Shown piece after piece: positions 36,226 through 46,249 of a stretch of 64,000 nt of DNA. The notes beneath the pieces are model-generated. The model did no database searches. It was given only the letters and a program-made list of their open reading frames with translations, and had not been told where the DNA came from. Source of the stretch: Cyanobium sp. FGCU52 (lineage in GTDB: Bacteria; Cyanobacteriota; Cyanobacteriia; PCC-6307; Cyanobiaceae); the NCBI GenBank assembly GCA_024958715.1, contig JANWUS010000021.1:1-64000 (forward strand), written 5' to 3'. The stretch's first letter is position 1, and each line of letters starts with the position of its first letter. Position numbers and translations under genes: made by a program.

Positions 36226-37343
36226 ACGGTCCTCGGCAGGCTCCGGCGGTGCTGGTGCTCACCGGCGGCCTGATCCACCTGGTGCACCAGCTGGCGGTGG
36301 TGCGCGAGCTTCCCGAGCTGACCGCGGCACCGAGCGATGGGGAGCCGGCCCTGCCGCCACCGATCGGCGTGCTGATCACCGGGGTGCTGCGACGCGATCC
36401 GGTGGCCCTGACCGGGCTGCACGGGGCGATCGAGCGCTGGCTCGACCTGCTGCGCCTGCGGGATCCCGAGGCCTTCGGCGGCCTGCACCTGCTGCCCGAC
36501 GAGAGCGCCGCCGCGGCCGAACGCTGGTCGATCGTCTGCCTCAACAACCAGTGGCTGCAGGGCCAGCGCAGCGTGATCGAGCGGCTCGACCTGCGCGACT
36601 GGGTGGTCTGCGGGGATGGCCTGGGGATCTACTACCGCTGCGCCCGTGAGCTGCGGGCCCTGCTGCCGAGCTTGCTGAACCGGCCGATCCCGGAACCCGG
36701 GCGGCGCGTGCGCTACGTGCTGAGCGGCCGCCAACCGCTCTGGCACCGCCCCCCCGTTCCCGCGCAGCTGCCGCCGGAACGGCGCCGGCTGGAACTGTTC
36801 GAGACCCTGGTGGCCAGCCAGGAGGTGGGCGCCGCGCCGGCCGTGCAGGCCTGCCTGGCGGCGGCCGAGGGTGCGCCGCCGGGGCGGCCCCTGTGGCTGT
36901 GCTCGGTGCCGAACCTGGCTCACCAGTTCCCCGACGGCCGCATCCCGATGGCGGTGCTCGAACCCTGGCGGCGGCAGCTGGAACGGCGCCACGGCTTCGA
37001 TCCGGCCTGCGACCGCCTGGTGCTGATCGACCATCCCAAGGCGCCGCCCCAGGGCAGCTTCGGCCCCCGCCACGAACCCTGGCTGGCCGGCCCCCTGCGC
37101 ATGCCGGTGGCGCTGGAGGTGCTGGTGGAGCTGCTGATCCGCAGCCGGAGCGGCCGACCGGTGGTGGTGGCCGGTCTCACCTCGGCGCTCTATGGCGTCC
37201 GCCGGCTCACCGGCGCCGAGGTGGTGTGGCTGGATCTGGCCCCGCTCTGGCGGGGCAATCCCCTCTACCGCCGCAGGCCCCTGGAGTTCCTGCACCGCTG
37301 GCTGCGGGTGGCGCGGATGGCGTGGATCACCCGCTCCGGTTAG
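36222..37343 (+). CDS. Polysialyltransferase-like protein
   Basis: A 373-residue protein with motifs like those of bacterial polysialyltransferases: WVVCGDGLGIYYRCAREL (G-D-G at 131-133) and VLIDHPKAPPQGSF (H-P at 271-272), then GRPVVVAGLTSALYGVRRL in the position of the Ser/Thr-rich third motif. The first acidic residue of the D/E-D/E-G motif is glycine here. The likely role is transfer of a CMP-linked acidic sugar; KDO is the only such sugar whose genes I see. The TTG start overlaps the pcrA stop as TTGA. The gene converges on the polymerase-like genes with a three-base gap. Confidence 0.6.
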   Translation: MNGPRQAPAVLVLTGGLIHLVHQLAVVRELPELTAAPSDGEPALPPPIGVLITGVLRRDPVALTGLHGAIERWLDLLRLRDPEAFGGLHLLPDESAAAAERWSIVCLNNQWLQGQRSVIERLDLRDWVVCGDGLGIYYRCARELRALLPSLLNRPIPEPGRRVRYVLSGRQPLWHRPPVPAQLPPERRRLELFETLVASQEVGAAPAVQACLAAAEGAPPGRPLWLCSVPNLAHQFPDGRIPMAVLEPWRRQLERRHGFDPACDRLVLIDHPKAPPQGSFGPRHEPWLAGPLRMPVALEVLVELLIRSRSGRPVVVAGLTSALYGVRRLTGAEVVWLDLAPLWRGNPLYRRRPLEFLHRWLRVARMAWITRSG

Positions 37344-37346
37344 GAG

Positions 37347-38585
37347 TCAGAAGCGCACCTGCCAGGGCCAGCGATCAGGGATGCAGAGGAATTCGTCGTT
37401 ACGGCCGCAGAGCAGGGTGCCGGAGGGGAGCAGCCGTCCCTCCAGCCAGTACTGGAGCGTGATGTAGAGCGCCGGCAGCAGACACCACGTAGCCCGGTAA
37501 CGCTGCAGCCAGGCAAGGTAGAGGATCAGCAGATAGAAGGCCACCGCGTCCGCCACCCGGCTGGTGATCTGGGGCAGCCAGAGGTGGGCGATCGACTGCT
37601 GCACCCCGATGTAGAGGAGGCCGAACAGCAGCAGCAGCAGGGTGAGGGGACAGCGCAAGAGTTGCAGAGGTGTCAGCCGTCGCTGCAGACAACCCAGCAC
37701 CAAGCCGAAGAACAGGGCCCGCTGCAGCCGGCCCACGACGCTGCGCAGCGGATAGCGGTTGAAGTACTCGTCCTGGGCGTAGTCGACGAAGCGATCGAGA
37801 GCGATCGGGGCTACCAGCAGGAACAGGATCAGACAGGCCAGCAGCAGGCCCCAGATGGCCAGGCGGCCCCGGAAAGGGCCCGTGGCCGCTGCCGTCGACC
37901 CCGCTGGGGGGGATCCTCCCAGCCGGGCGGCCAGCTCCGGCAGCCGCAGCAGCAGGGGCGAGAGGCTCAGGGGGAGGTTGAGCACGAAGGTGTTGTGGGT
38001 GAGGGCGGAGAGTCCCACCCCCAGCCCCAGCCAGCGCCAGGGCAGCCGCACCAGCCGGGCCGTCTGCAGCAGCAGGGGCAGCAGCAGCAGGGTGGCCAGC
38101 GCCTGGCGGGTGTGGGCGTTCTGCAGGAAGCCGCGCAGGATCGGGCTGCAGGTGATCAGCAGGGCCCACCAGCCGGCCCAGGCCGGCACCCCCCAGGCCC
38201 GGGCCAGCAGCGCCGGGGCGGCCGCGAAACCGGTCGCCACCAGCCCCTGCACCGCCGCCATCCGGTAGGGCAGCAGCAGGATCAGAGGCCCGAGGAGCCG
38301 CCACAGAGGCTCGGGGGGCGCCCGTTCCGGCTCCCATTGCAGGTAGTGGGAGAAGCGGGTGGTGTCGCTGTTGCCCCAGCTGGCGAGGGTGAAGAACACG
38401 CACACCAGCGCCAGCAGCCCCGCCAGCGCTCCCCACCAGATCCTCTGTCGGCCCCGCACGGCGGCCCAATGGATCAGGATCGCCAGCAGACCCTCCGCCA
38501 CGAACAGACTCACCAGCAGCGCCGGCGCCTGGGTGACCTGATCGATCCGGAAGGGGGCAGCGAGAGGGAAGGCCGGGAGGGTCAT
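37347..38585 (-). CDS. Polymerase-like membrane protein, copy B
   Basis: A membrane protein of 412 residues with about ten spans and no recognised name. It resembles the Wzy/EpsG type of polysaccharide polymerase in size and topology and in the motifs LASWGNSDTTRFSHYLQWE, LLPYRMAAVQGL and SPILRGFLQNAHTRQALATL. Its C-terminus reads CGRNDEFLCIPDRWPWQVR, nearly the same as the end of the upstream paralog. It also shares the N-terminal FRIDQVTQAP. The ATG start gives an N-terminus that aligns with the paralog; a GTG at 38675 would overlap the upstream gene. Confidence 0.65.
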   Translation of the reverse strand: MTLPAFPLAAPFRIDQVTQAPALLVSLFVAEGLLAILIHWAAVRGRQRIWWGALAGLLALVCVFFTLASWGNSDTTRFSHYLQWEPERAPPEPLWRLLGPLILLLPYRMAAVQGLVATGFAAAPALLARAWGVPAWAGWWALLITCSPILRGFLQNAHTRQALATLLLLPLLLQTARLVRLPWRWLGLGVGLSALTHNTFVLNLPLSLSPLLLRLPELAARLGGSPPAGSTAAATGPFRGRLAIWGLLLACLILFLLVAPIALDRFVDYAQDEYFNRYPLRSVVGRLQRALFFGLVLGCLQRRLTPLQLLRCPLTLLLLLFGLLYIGVQQSIAHLWLPQITSRVADAVAFYLLILYLAWLQRYRATWCLLPALYITLQYWLEGRLLPSGTLLCGRNDEFLCIPDRWPWQVRF

Positions 38586-38661
38586 CCTGCGGGGGAGGCT
38601 GGGGGTGAGCAGGCTGGGAGTGGTGTCGGATGGGAGGCCGGGGCGCGCCGGATCGGCAGGG

Positions 38662-39894
38662 TCATGGGCCCCCACCCCAGCGGATCTGCCAGGGCCAGCG
38701 ATCCGGCAGGCAGAAGAAGGAGTCGTTGCGGCCGCAACTCAGCGTGAGGCTCTCGGGGAGCCGCTCCAGCAGCCAGTAGTTGAGGGTGACCAGCAGGGTG
38801 GGCAGCACCGCCCAGCGGGCCCGGTGGTGTTCGAGCCAGGCCAGCCACACGATCAGCAGGAACAGGCCGGCGGTATCCGCCAGCCGGCTGGTGATCGAGG
38901 GCACCCACCCCTGGCGCAGCGATTCCTGCATCAGCAGGAGCAGCAGAAAGAAACCGGCCAGCTGCCGGGAGTGGCCGCATCCCAGAAGCTGCCGCCAGCC
39001 GAGCCGCCGTTGCCAGCACACCATGGCAGCGCCGACGACCATCGCCAGCTCCAGCCGGGCCATCGGCAGGGTGAGGGCATAGCTGTTGAAGAAGCTTTCC
39101 TGCAGGGCGTAGGTCTGAAACTTCATCCAGGCCATCGGCGCGGCGAGTACCAGCAGGCAGGCCAGGCCGATCACCAGGGCCCCGATCCCGATCCGCCTTC
39201 GCACCTTCGGCGGTTGCCCTGCCGGTTCCCTTGGCCTCGCCTCAGCCCCGGGTCCCGCCAGAAGCCGGGGCATCACCGCCAGGACCAGCGTGGGGACGAA
39301 GGTGGTGTGGATGCCGGCCGCAACAATCGCGGCGGCGGCCGCCCACCCCCACCGCACCGGGGCCAGGCGACCGGCCCAGAGCAGCAGGGGCACCAGCAGC
39401 AGCGTCATCAGGGCCTGCCGGCTGACTCCGTTCTGGAGAAAGGTGCGCAGCAGCGGACTGAACACCACCAGCAGGGCCCACCAGCCTGCCCAGGCGCGGG
39501 CCTCCCAGCGCCGGGCGAGCAGGATCGGCAGCAGGGCGTAGGCCCCGGCCACCAGCCCGTGGACCAGGGCCATCCGGTAGGGCAGGGCCGGGATCATCGG
39601 CCCGACCAGCCACCAGAACAGTTCCCCGCGGGTGCCGCCACCGCGGTCGAGGGCGAAGAAGTGGCTGAGCTTGGTGACGTCGCTGGTGCCCCAGGAGCCG
39701 AGACCGAACAGCACGGTCACGAGCAGCGGCACCAGGATCGCCCCCGCAGCCCAGACGCGCCGGCGGCCGTCCTGGGCCGCCAGGGTCATCACCACCGCCG
39801 TCGCCAGCAGGGCCAGGGTCAGCAGCGTCACCCCCAGGGGCGCCGCAGTCACCTGGTCGATCCGGTAAGGGGCGCGCGTGGGGAAGGGCAGCAT
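38662..39894 (-). CDS. Polymerase-like membrane protein, copy A
   Basis: A 410-residue membrane protein, paralog of the next gene. Shared marks are PYRIDQVTAAP at the start, GSWGTSDVTKLSHFFALD, ALPYRMALVHGL, SPLLRTFLQNGVSRQALMTL and the end CGRNDSFFCLPDRWPWQIR. About ten hydrophobic spans are visible, with a cytoplasmic-looking basic loop near 235-255 (GAEARPREPAGQPPKVRRR). It starts eight bases after the glycosyltransferase-like gene, inside the kdsA operon. A role in polymerising or transferring a lipid-linked repeat is inference. Confidence 0.65.
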   Translation of the reverse strand: MLPFPTRAPYRIDQVTAAPLGVTLLTLALLATAVVMTLAAQDGRRRVWAAGAILVPLLVTVLFGLGSWGTSDVTKLSHFFALDRGGGTRGELFWWLVGPMIPALPYRMALVHGLVAGAYALLPILLARRWEARAWAGWWALLVVFSPLLRTFLQNGVSRQALMTLLLVPLLLWAGRLAPVRWGWAAAAAIVAAGIHTTFVPTLVLAVMPRLLAGPGAEARPREPAGQPPKVRRRIGIGALVIGLACLLVLAAPMAWMKFQTYALQESFFNSYALTLPMARLELAMVVGAAMVCWQRRLGWRQLLGCGHSRQLAGFFLLLLLMQESLRQGWVPSITSRLADTAGLFLLIVWLAWLEHHRARWAVLPTLLVTLNYWLLERLPESLTLSCGRNDSFFCLPDRWPWQIRWGGGP

Positions 39895-39902
39895 CGCCGG
39901 CG

Positions 39903-41036
39903 TCAGGACGTCGGATCCGGAGGGTCCCGCAGCAGGTGTCGTAAGGCAGCCCCCTCGCGCACGCGCTCGAAGCCCCAGTAGGGATCGAGCAGCTCACGCA
40001 CGGCGGCGGCGGAGTATCCCTGGGGCAGGGCCAGGGCCTGCTGCAGGGCGGCGCTGAGCCGCTGCCGTTCCGACCATTCGGCGGCCTCCTCCTGCGCCTT
40101 GTCGCCCGCCAGGGCCGAGAGGTCCTGCTCCGCCTGCACCGCGATCCAGTGCGGCCGCAGGCCGAGGGCGACGCCATAGCCGAGGTGGGTGCCGAAGGCA
40201 TTGCTGGCCAGGCCGTCGCTCAGTTCCACCAGGGTGCGCATGGCGTCGAGGAACCAGGGATTGGAGCGATGGCCGTTGCAGGCCACGATCCACTCCGGCG
40301 GCAGCTCCGTGAGCTCCGGATCCTTCCAGTGCCGCAGCCAGATCACGCTGCGGTAGCCGCCCGCCCGTGCGGCCTCCGCCACCGCCTCGATGCAGGCGCG
40401 CGCGTCCATGCGCCGCTCCACCTGGTCCCAGCTGTGGGCCAGCACCACCAGCAGGGTCTGCCCCAGCCGCTCCCGCAGCCGTTGGATCTCCGCCGCCTCG
40501 AGCACGGGCCGCGCATAGGCGATCCAGGGGCCGATCGGCACCGCCGGCAGGCCGAAGCGTTCCTCCAGCCAGGCGGCCCGCCGTTCGCCCATGCACAGAT
40601 AGCCCCGGGTCCAGGGGCGGGGGCTCTCGAAGGTGGCGGTGCGGCTCACCTTGAGCCCATGCTCCAGCAGCCACGGCAGCGGCGGGCCGATCAGGGGCAG
40701 GCCGGCGTGGCGCTTGAGCTGCACATCGTGGCCGTAGTGGTGGGAGGAGTTCTCCAGCTCGCGATGCGCCGGGCTGAAGAACGGCTTGCGACCGGCCGAG
40801 GGATGGAAGGCGCCCCGGTCCCAGAGGTCGGCGCACACCTGCGGCGCCAGGGGCCGGGCGGCGAAGGCCTGGTGCACCAGGCCCCTGTAGGCCGCCAGCC
40901 CCTGCCACTGGTCGCTGTCGGCCCGGGCCGCCCAGGTGAGGGGCGTCAGCGGCAGCGGGCCCAGACGACCCTCCCGCAGGGCCCGGTGCAGGCGGATCCG
41001 CAGGCGGTCGCGAAACGTGTGGAGGGGATCAGTCAT
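39903..41036 (-). CDS. GT-B-like protein of unknown specificity
   Basis: A 377-residue soluble protein I cannot place in a named family. The C-terminal half reads LLVVLAHSWDQVERRMDARA, VIWLRHWKDPEL and SDGLASNAFGTHLGYGVALG. The last block resembles the donor-site loop of GT-B glycosyltransferases of capsule clusters. A Tyr/His-rich segment NSSHHYGHDVQLKRHAG lies near residue 98. Its ATG is inside the end of kdsC (eight-base overlap), so it is translated with KDO genes; transfer of KDO or a KDO-linked sugar is a reasonable guess only. Confidence 0.55.
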   Translation of the reverse strand: MTDPLHTFRDRLRIRLHRALREGRLGPLPLTPLTWAARADSDQWQGLAAYRGLVHQAFAARPLAPQVCADLWDRGAFHPSAGRKPFFSPAHRELENSSHHYGHDVQLKRHAGLPLIGPPLPWLLEHGLKVSRTATFESPRPWTRGYLCMGERRAAWLEERFGLPAVPIGPWIAYARPVLEAAEIQRLRERLGQTLLVVLAHSWDQVERRMDARACIEAVAEAARAGGYRSVIWLRHWKDPELTELPPEWIVACNGHRSNPWFLDAMRTLVELSDGLASNAFGTHLGYGVALGLRPHWIAVQAEQDLSALAGDKAQEEAAEWSERQRLSAALQQALALPQGYSAAAVRELLDPYWGFERVREGAALRHLLRDPPDPTS

Positions 41037-41607
41037 TGCGATCCCGCCAGCCGGCCTCCGCAAGGTCGCTCCAGGCGCCACGGGCCCGCAGGATCTCCTC
41101 GGCCAGGCGCCGCACCGCCCCGTCGCCGCCGTCGCGATCGAGCACCCAGTCGGCCCGATGGCGCAGCGGCGCCACCGCATCGGCGGTGCACAGCAGCAGC
41201 CCGATCGCCGGACGCACCGCCAGATCGTTGAGGTCGTCGCCCACGAAGGCACTCTCGGATCGCTGCACCCCCAGCAGCTCCTGCAGATCGCGCAGGGCGG
41301 CGGGCTTGTCCTTCACGCCGGTGAGCACATGGCGGATGCCCAGATAGCGGGCCCGCTGTTCGGTGGCCCCGCTCTTGCCGCCGCTCAGCCAGGCCACCTC
41401 CAGTCCGGCCTGCTGGAGGAGGCGGATGCCGAGGCCGTCGCGCACGTCGAAGCGCTTCAGCACCTCTCCGGATTCGGTGGTCCAGAGGCCGCCGTCGGTG
41501 AGCACCCCGTCCACGTCGAGCACCAGCAGGCGCAGCCCCCCCAGCTGGGCTCGGCAGCGGGCCCGGCCGCGGCGATGGCGCCAGCGTCGGTGGAGCGTTC
41601 GCAGCAC
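41029..41607 (-). CDS. kdsC: KDO-8-phosphate phosphatase
   Basis: KdsC (192 residues) removes phosphate from KDO-8-phosphate. It is a HAD phosphatase with the nucleophile motif LLVLDVDGVLTDGGLW, the family-specific FDVRDGLGIRLLQQAG, WLSGGKSGATEQRARYLG, GVKDKPAAL and FVGDDLNDLAV. The N-terminal 25 residues are basic and not conserved. The GTG start lies seven bases after kdsA. Confidence 0.92.
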   Translation of the reverse strand: MLRTLHRRWRHRRGRARCRAQLGGLRLLVLDVDGVLTDGGLWTTESGEVLKRFDVRDGLGIRLLQQAGLEVAWLSGGKSGATEQRARYLGIRHVLTGVKDKPAALRDLQELLGVQRSESAFVGDDLNDLAVRPAIGLLLCTADAVAPLRHRADWVLDRDGGDGAVRRLAEEILRARGAWSDLAEAGWRDRND

Positions 41608-41614
41608 GGGATCT

Positions 41615-42472
<858 letters not shown>

Positions 42473-44338
42473 TCAGCTCACCAGCCGGCGCTCGAGCGAG
42501 GCCAGGTCGCGGAAGCTTTCGGAGCGCTGCTGCAGTTCCTCGAAGCTTCCCCAGGCCTTGATGCGGCCCTGCTCGAATTCGTAAATGCGATCACAACGCA
42601 TCACCGTGGAGAGGCGGTGGGCGATCACCACGGTGGTGCAGCGCCGGCCGATCACTTCGAGGGACTGAATGATCTCATTTTCGGTGCGATTATCGAGAGC
42701 GCTGGTGGCTTCATCCAGCAGCAGGAACTGCGAGCCGCGATAGAAGGAACGCGCCAGGGCCAGGCGCTGGCGCTGGCCGCCTGAGAGCTGCAGGCCGTTC
42801 TCCCCGATCGGGGTGTGCAGGCCGTAGGGGAGCTCCGCCACGAATTCAGCGAGCTGCGCCGCCTCCAGGGCCGTCCAGACGGCATCCTGATCCACCTCCT
42901 CCTCGTCCTTGCCGAAGGCCACGTTCTCGAGCACGCTCGCATCGAGCAGATTGATGAACTGCGGCACCTGGGAGCAGCACGCCTGCCAGGCGGGCAGATC
43001 CTGATCGGACACCGGGATACCGTCGAGGGTGAGATGGCCCCTGCCGGGTTCGAGCAGGGCCAGCAGCAGCTGGGCCGTGGTGGTCTTGCCGCTGCCGGTG
43101 GTGCCCACAAAGGCCACCCGGGAGCCGATCGGGATGGTGAGATCGATCCCCTTGAGCACCCAGTCGGCGGATCCGGGATAGGCGTACCAGACGTCGCGCA
43201 GACCGATCGAGCGACTGGGGAAGACGCCCTGGGGACTGGGGACGCCGGGATCGCCCAGCACCGGCCGACCGGTGGGCAGGCGCAGGTAGTCGAGGGTGGT
43301 GTCGATCACCGGCAGCCCTCCCCGCAGCTGGTTCATCGAGGCGAAGAAGTCCTGCAGGGGCGGCGTGAGCCGCAGGGCCGCCACGGCGAGGGAGGCCAGG
43401 AAGGGCAGGATGCTGCGGATGTCGGAGCGGTCGCCGCTGAGCAGGGGCGGCACGGCACCGACGGCGAAGATCAGGGTGATCCCCAGCGGCTCGATCAGCA
43501 CCCGGGGGATCGTGGGCAGGAGCTCGGTGACCCAGGTGTGGCTCTTGGCCCGCTCGCCGGTGCGCACGAAGGCCTTGCGGAAATGGTCTTCGGAGGCGGT
43601 GAGCTTGATGTCGCGGATCGAGCCGAGGGATTCCAGCAGGATGTGGGCCGTGCGGGATTCCAGCCGCAGCTTCTGCTTGGAGGCATGGCGCAGGTAGGGG
43701 GTGATCAGCTGGGAGATCAGCAGATAGGCACCCACGAGCGCTGAGATCAGCAGCACGGCCGACCAGCGCCCGATCACCAGGATGCCGATGGAGAGCAGGG
43801 CGATCGAGAAAATGCTGCCCACCATCTTGAGCAGCGGATTGACAACGGAATTGGAGGTTTTCTTGATATGACTGAGCACCATCGTTGACAACTTGGCGGT
43901 GCTTTTCGTCAGGTGATACTCATAGCCCTGCGCCAGAACATTGGCGTGGATCATGTTGGAGAGATCGATCCACACCCGTGCCGTCAGGCGTTGCTGCAAA
44001 AATTGCAGGCCGAACTTCACGAAGGAAGCCAGCCAGGAAAGGATCACGAAGATCAGGATCAGCCACAGGCTCTGATCAACCGCATCCCCGCCGAACACCT
44101 TCACCCCCGGCAGCCGGTCCTCGAGGTCGGAGCCCACCAGTGAGCCCATCAGCCGGGCGATCACCGCCACCGAGGCCAGATCGATGATGCCGGGAATCAC
44201 CGAGAAGGCCACCACCCGGCGCAGCTGCCGCAGCCGTTCCGGCGGCAGATAGGCCATCAGGGCCCTCAGCTGGCGGGCGGTGCGGCTCCTGGCGAAAATC
44301 CTGGAGAGGGGCCTTAGGCGTAATGGTCTTGAACCCAT
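42473..44338 (-). CDS. MsbA/PglK-like ABC exporter (fused permease and ATPase)
   Basis: A 621-residue half-transporter. Six membrane segments lie roughly between 40 and 325. The ATPase domain shows VAFVGTTGSGKTTTAQLLLA (Walker A), LQLSGGQRQRLALARSFYRG (signature), FLLLDEATSALDNRTE (Walker B) and VVIAHRLSTVMRCDRIYEFE. PglK-type flippases for lipid-linked oligosaccharides and MsbA share this layout. Position between a GT4 gene (30 bases upstream) and kdsA suggests export of a KDO-containing or lipid-linked product. It is only distantly like the exporter at 1431-3365. Confidence 0.87.
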   Translation of the reverse strand: MGSRPLRLRPLSRIFARSRTARQLRALMAYLPPERLRQLRRVVAFSVIPGIIDLASVAVIARLMGSLVGSDLEDRLPGVKVFGGDAVDQSLWLILIFVILSWLASFVKFGLQFLQQRLTARVWIDLSNMIHANVLAQGYEYHLTKSTAKLSTMVLSHIKKTSNSVVNPLLKMVGSIFSIALLSIGILVIGRWSAVLLISALVGAYLLISQLITPYLRHASKQKLRLESRTAHILLESLGSIRDIKLTASEDHFRKAFVRTGERAKSHTWVTELLPTIPRVLIEPLGITLIFAVGAVPPLLSGDRSDIRSILPFLASLAVAALRLTPPLQDFFASMNQLRGGLPVIDTTLDYLRLPTGRPVLGDPGVPSPQGVFPSRSIGLRDVWYAYPGSADWVLKGIDLTIPIGSRVAFVGTTGSGKTTTAQLLLALLEPGRGHLTLDGIPVSDQDLPAWQACCSQVPQFINLLDASVLENVAFGKDEEEVDQDAVWTALEAAQLAEFVAELPYGLHTPIGENGLQLSGGQRQRLALARSFYRGSQFLLLDEATSALDNRTENEIIQSLEVIGRRCTTVVIAHRLSTVMRCDRIYEFEQGRIKAWGSFEELQQRSESFRDLASLERRLVS

Positions 44339-44368
44339 GGATCAACGCTATGGGAAACCCCTCCCGCA

Positions 44369-45343
44369 TCACCCCCGCGCCAGCCAGCGCCTGAGCCGCC
44401 CCCGCAGCTGAGCGGCGCGCACCCGCCAGCGCGCCGGGGTGCGCAGGGCCGGCTCACCGGCGAGCCTCAGCCGCCAGTGCGCGTCGATCGCCTCGAGCGC
44501 GTCGCGCCAGCGCTCCAGCAGCACCGGTTCGGAACAGGCGTCCAGCAGGGAGGTCAGGCGGTCCGCCGGGGGCAGCCAGGCCGTCGGCCGGGCCACGGCG
44601 GCGCGGATCCGCTCCAGATCGCCGGCCAGGGTGCCGCAGCCGATCTGGTGGCCCACCAGGCCCGGGTCGAGGCTGTCGGCCAGGGCGTGGTTGAAGCTGC
44701 TGAACACCACGCAGCCGCAGGCCAGGGCCTCGAGCGGCGGCAGCCCGAAGCCCTCGCTCACACCGCGGCCGCGCCAGTAATCGGCGGAGTCGTACAGCAC
44801 CACCGCGGCGCTGTTGAACAGATCCACCAGATCGTCGACCCAGCCGCTCTGCACCTCCACCCGCAGTCCGGCCCGGCGCAGTTCCGGCACCAGCTGATCC
44901 AGAACGTAGGCACTGGTCTTGCGCAGCTGCACCAGCACATCGATGGGGCGGCGAGGGGCCGGAGCACCTTCGCCCCAGCCGCGGGCTCCCCGCTCCAGCC
45001 ACATCGGCTCCAGGGCGTTCGGCACCAGGAAAAGGGGATGGCGTGGGGCGCGATCGCCCCAGTAGCCGAGTGTGTTGCGGCTCACCGCCAGCACGGGCAC
45101 CCCGGGGGGAAGGTCGAAGCCATAGCCGCTGCTGTGGGCGTGATAGGCCACGGGCCGACCGCGCAACCGGCGCAGCAGCCGCGGCACATCAAAGCCCCAG
45201 CTCACCACCCACAGGGCCACCCCCGGGGCGGGCTCGCGGCGCAGCAGATCGTCCAGGAAAGGGGTGCCCGGCTCCCGCTGCCGGTAGGTGACCACCTCGG
45301 TGGGCCGCAGCTGAGCGACCAGCCGGGCGGTCTGCAGCTCCAC
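44369..45343 (-). CDS. Family 4-like glycosyltransferase, start unclear
   Basis: A glycosyltransferase of at least 324 residues with VSWGFDVPRLLRRLRGRP, FLVPNALEPMWLERG and the donor block GVSEGFGLPPLEALACGCVV. The GTG at 45343 is the first ordinary start, but the frame continues upstream with PIRFLVPGTGSRFRGGGLLV, which looks like the first strand and glycine loop of a GT-B fold. No ATG, GTG or TTG exists for that longer form; CTG codons are at 45406 and at 45421, the latter overlapping the heme oxygenase stop as CTGA. A non-standard start is likely. Confidence 0.72.
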   Translation of the reverse strand: MELQTARLVAQLRPTEVVTYRQREPGTPFLDDLLRREPAPGVALWVVSWGFDVPRLLRRLRGRPVAYHAHSSGYGFDLPPGVPVLAVSRNTLGYWGDRAPRHPLFLVPNALEPMWLERGARGWGEGAPAPRRPIDVLVQLRKTSAYVLDQLVPELRRAGLRVEVQSGWVDDLVDLFNSAAVVLYDSADYWRGRGVSEGFGLPPLEALACGCVVFSSFNHALADSLDPGLVGHQIGCGTLAGDLERIRAAVARPTAWLPPADRLTSLLDACSEPVLLERWRDALEAIDAHWRLRLAGEPALRTPARWRVRAAQLRGRLRRWLARG

Positions 45344-45417
45344 CAGCAGACCGCCGCCGCGGAACCTGCTGCCGGTGCCTGGAACCAGGAAGCGGATGGG
45401 GTTCAGACCGGGAACGC

Positions 45418-46131
45418 TCAGGCCGCCACCGCCTCGGTGCTGCCCGCCCGCTGGCGACGGGTGAGGAAGCCGAAGAGCACCTTGCCGATGGCGGCGATCA
45501 GGTTGCCCTCCAGCTCCTGGAACATCTTCATGTTGCAGTGGAAGGCCTGGTTGGCCTCCTCCACGATGCGATCGGCCGTGGCCTGATCGATCGGCAGGGC
45601 ATCCAGGGTGGCGCGGTAGTTGGCCTTGAAGCCCTTCTCATCGGGAATGGCGTCGAACTCGTAGAAGCGCAGGCCATCGTGTTCGCCCAGGTTCATGGCC
45701 TTCTGGGCGATGTTCTTGAGGATCTGGCCGCCGGAGAGATCGCCGATGTAGCGGGTGTAGTGGTGACCCACCAGCAGCTCGGGCGATTCCTTCGCCACCT
45801 GGCGGATGCGGGCCACGTAGGCCTGGGCACCGGGCGTGGCGGTGGCCTTCTGGCGCCAGTCGGAGCCGAAGTAGAAGGCCAGATCCTGCTCGAGCGATTC
45901 GCGGCGGTTGAGCTCGGGGAAGGCGATCGGACCCACCACGGGATGATCGGCGAGGCGGCCGATCTCCTCCTCCATGGCGCTGTAGACGTGCCAGAGGTCG
46001 GCCACCAGGGTGCGGTAGCTGGCCTTGTCGACCACTCCCTTGAGGAAGCAGCTCACGAAGCCGGTGTTCTCGGCCATGGTGTGGGCTTTCTTGGTTCCCT
46101 CACGGAGCTGGGAAGCCAGGGCGACGGGCAT
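45418..46131 (-). CDS. ho1: Heme oxygenase (biliverdin-producing)
   Basis: A 237-residue HO1 that opens heme to biliverdin IX-alpha with ferredoxin, the entry to phycobilin synthesis. The proximal histidine is in REGTKKAHTMAENTGFV (His17), and the distal helix reads YTRYIGDLSGGQILKN. Length and the end region (NMKMFQELEGNLIAAIGK) are typical. A TACGGT box lies 30 bases upstream of the start. The gene precedes the glycosyltransferase and exporter genes on the same strand with almost no gap, so they may share transcripts. Confidence 0.95.
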   Translation of the reverse strand: MPVALASQLREGTKKAHTMAENTGFVSCFLKGVVDKASYRTLVADLWHVYSAMEEEIGRLADHPVVGPIAFPELNRRESLEQDLAFYFGSDWRQKATATPGAQAYVARIRQVAKESPELLVGHHYTRYIGDLSGGQILKNIAQKAMNLGEHDGLRFYEFDAIPDEKGFKANYRATLDALPIDQATADRIVEEANQAFHCNMKMFQELEGNLIAAIGKVLFGFLTRRQRAGSTEAVAA

Positions 46132-46249
46132 CGGTCCTCGGACGACACGGGCAAGGGAGCCACCGTAAGAGGGGCGCCGCGGCGGCAGACGCCAAGGTTG
46201 CGAAGGATTACGTGGGCGGATCGCAGCACGGGCGCCCCAGGCCGCGCCC

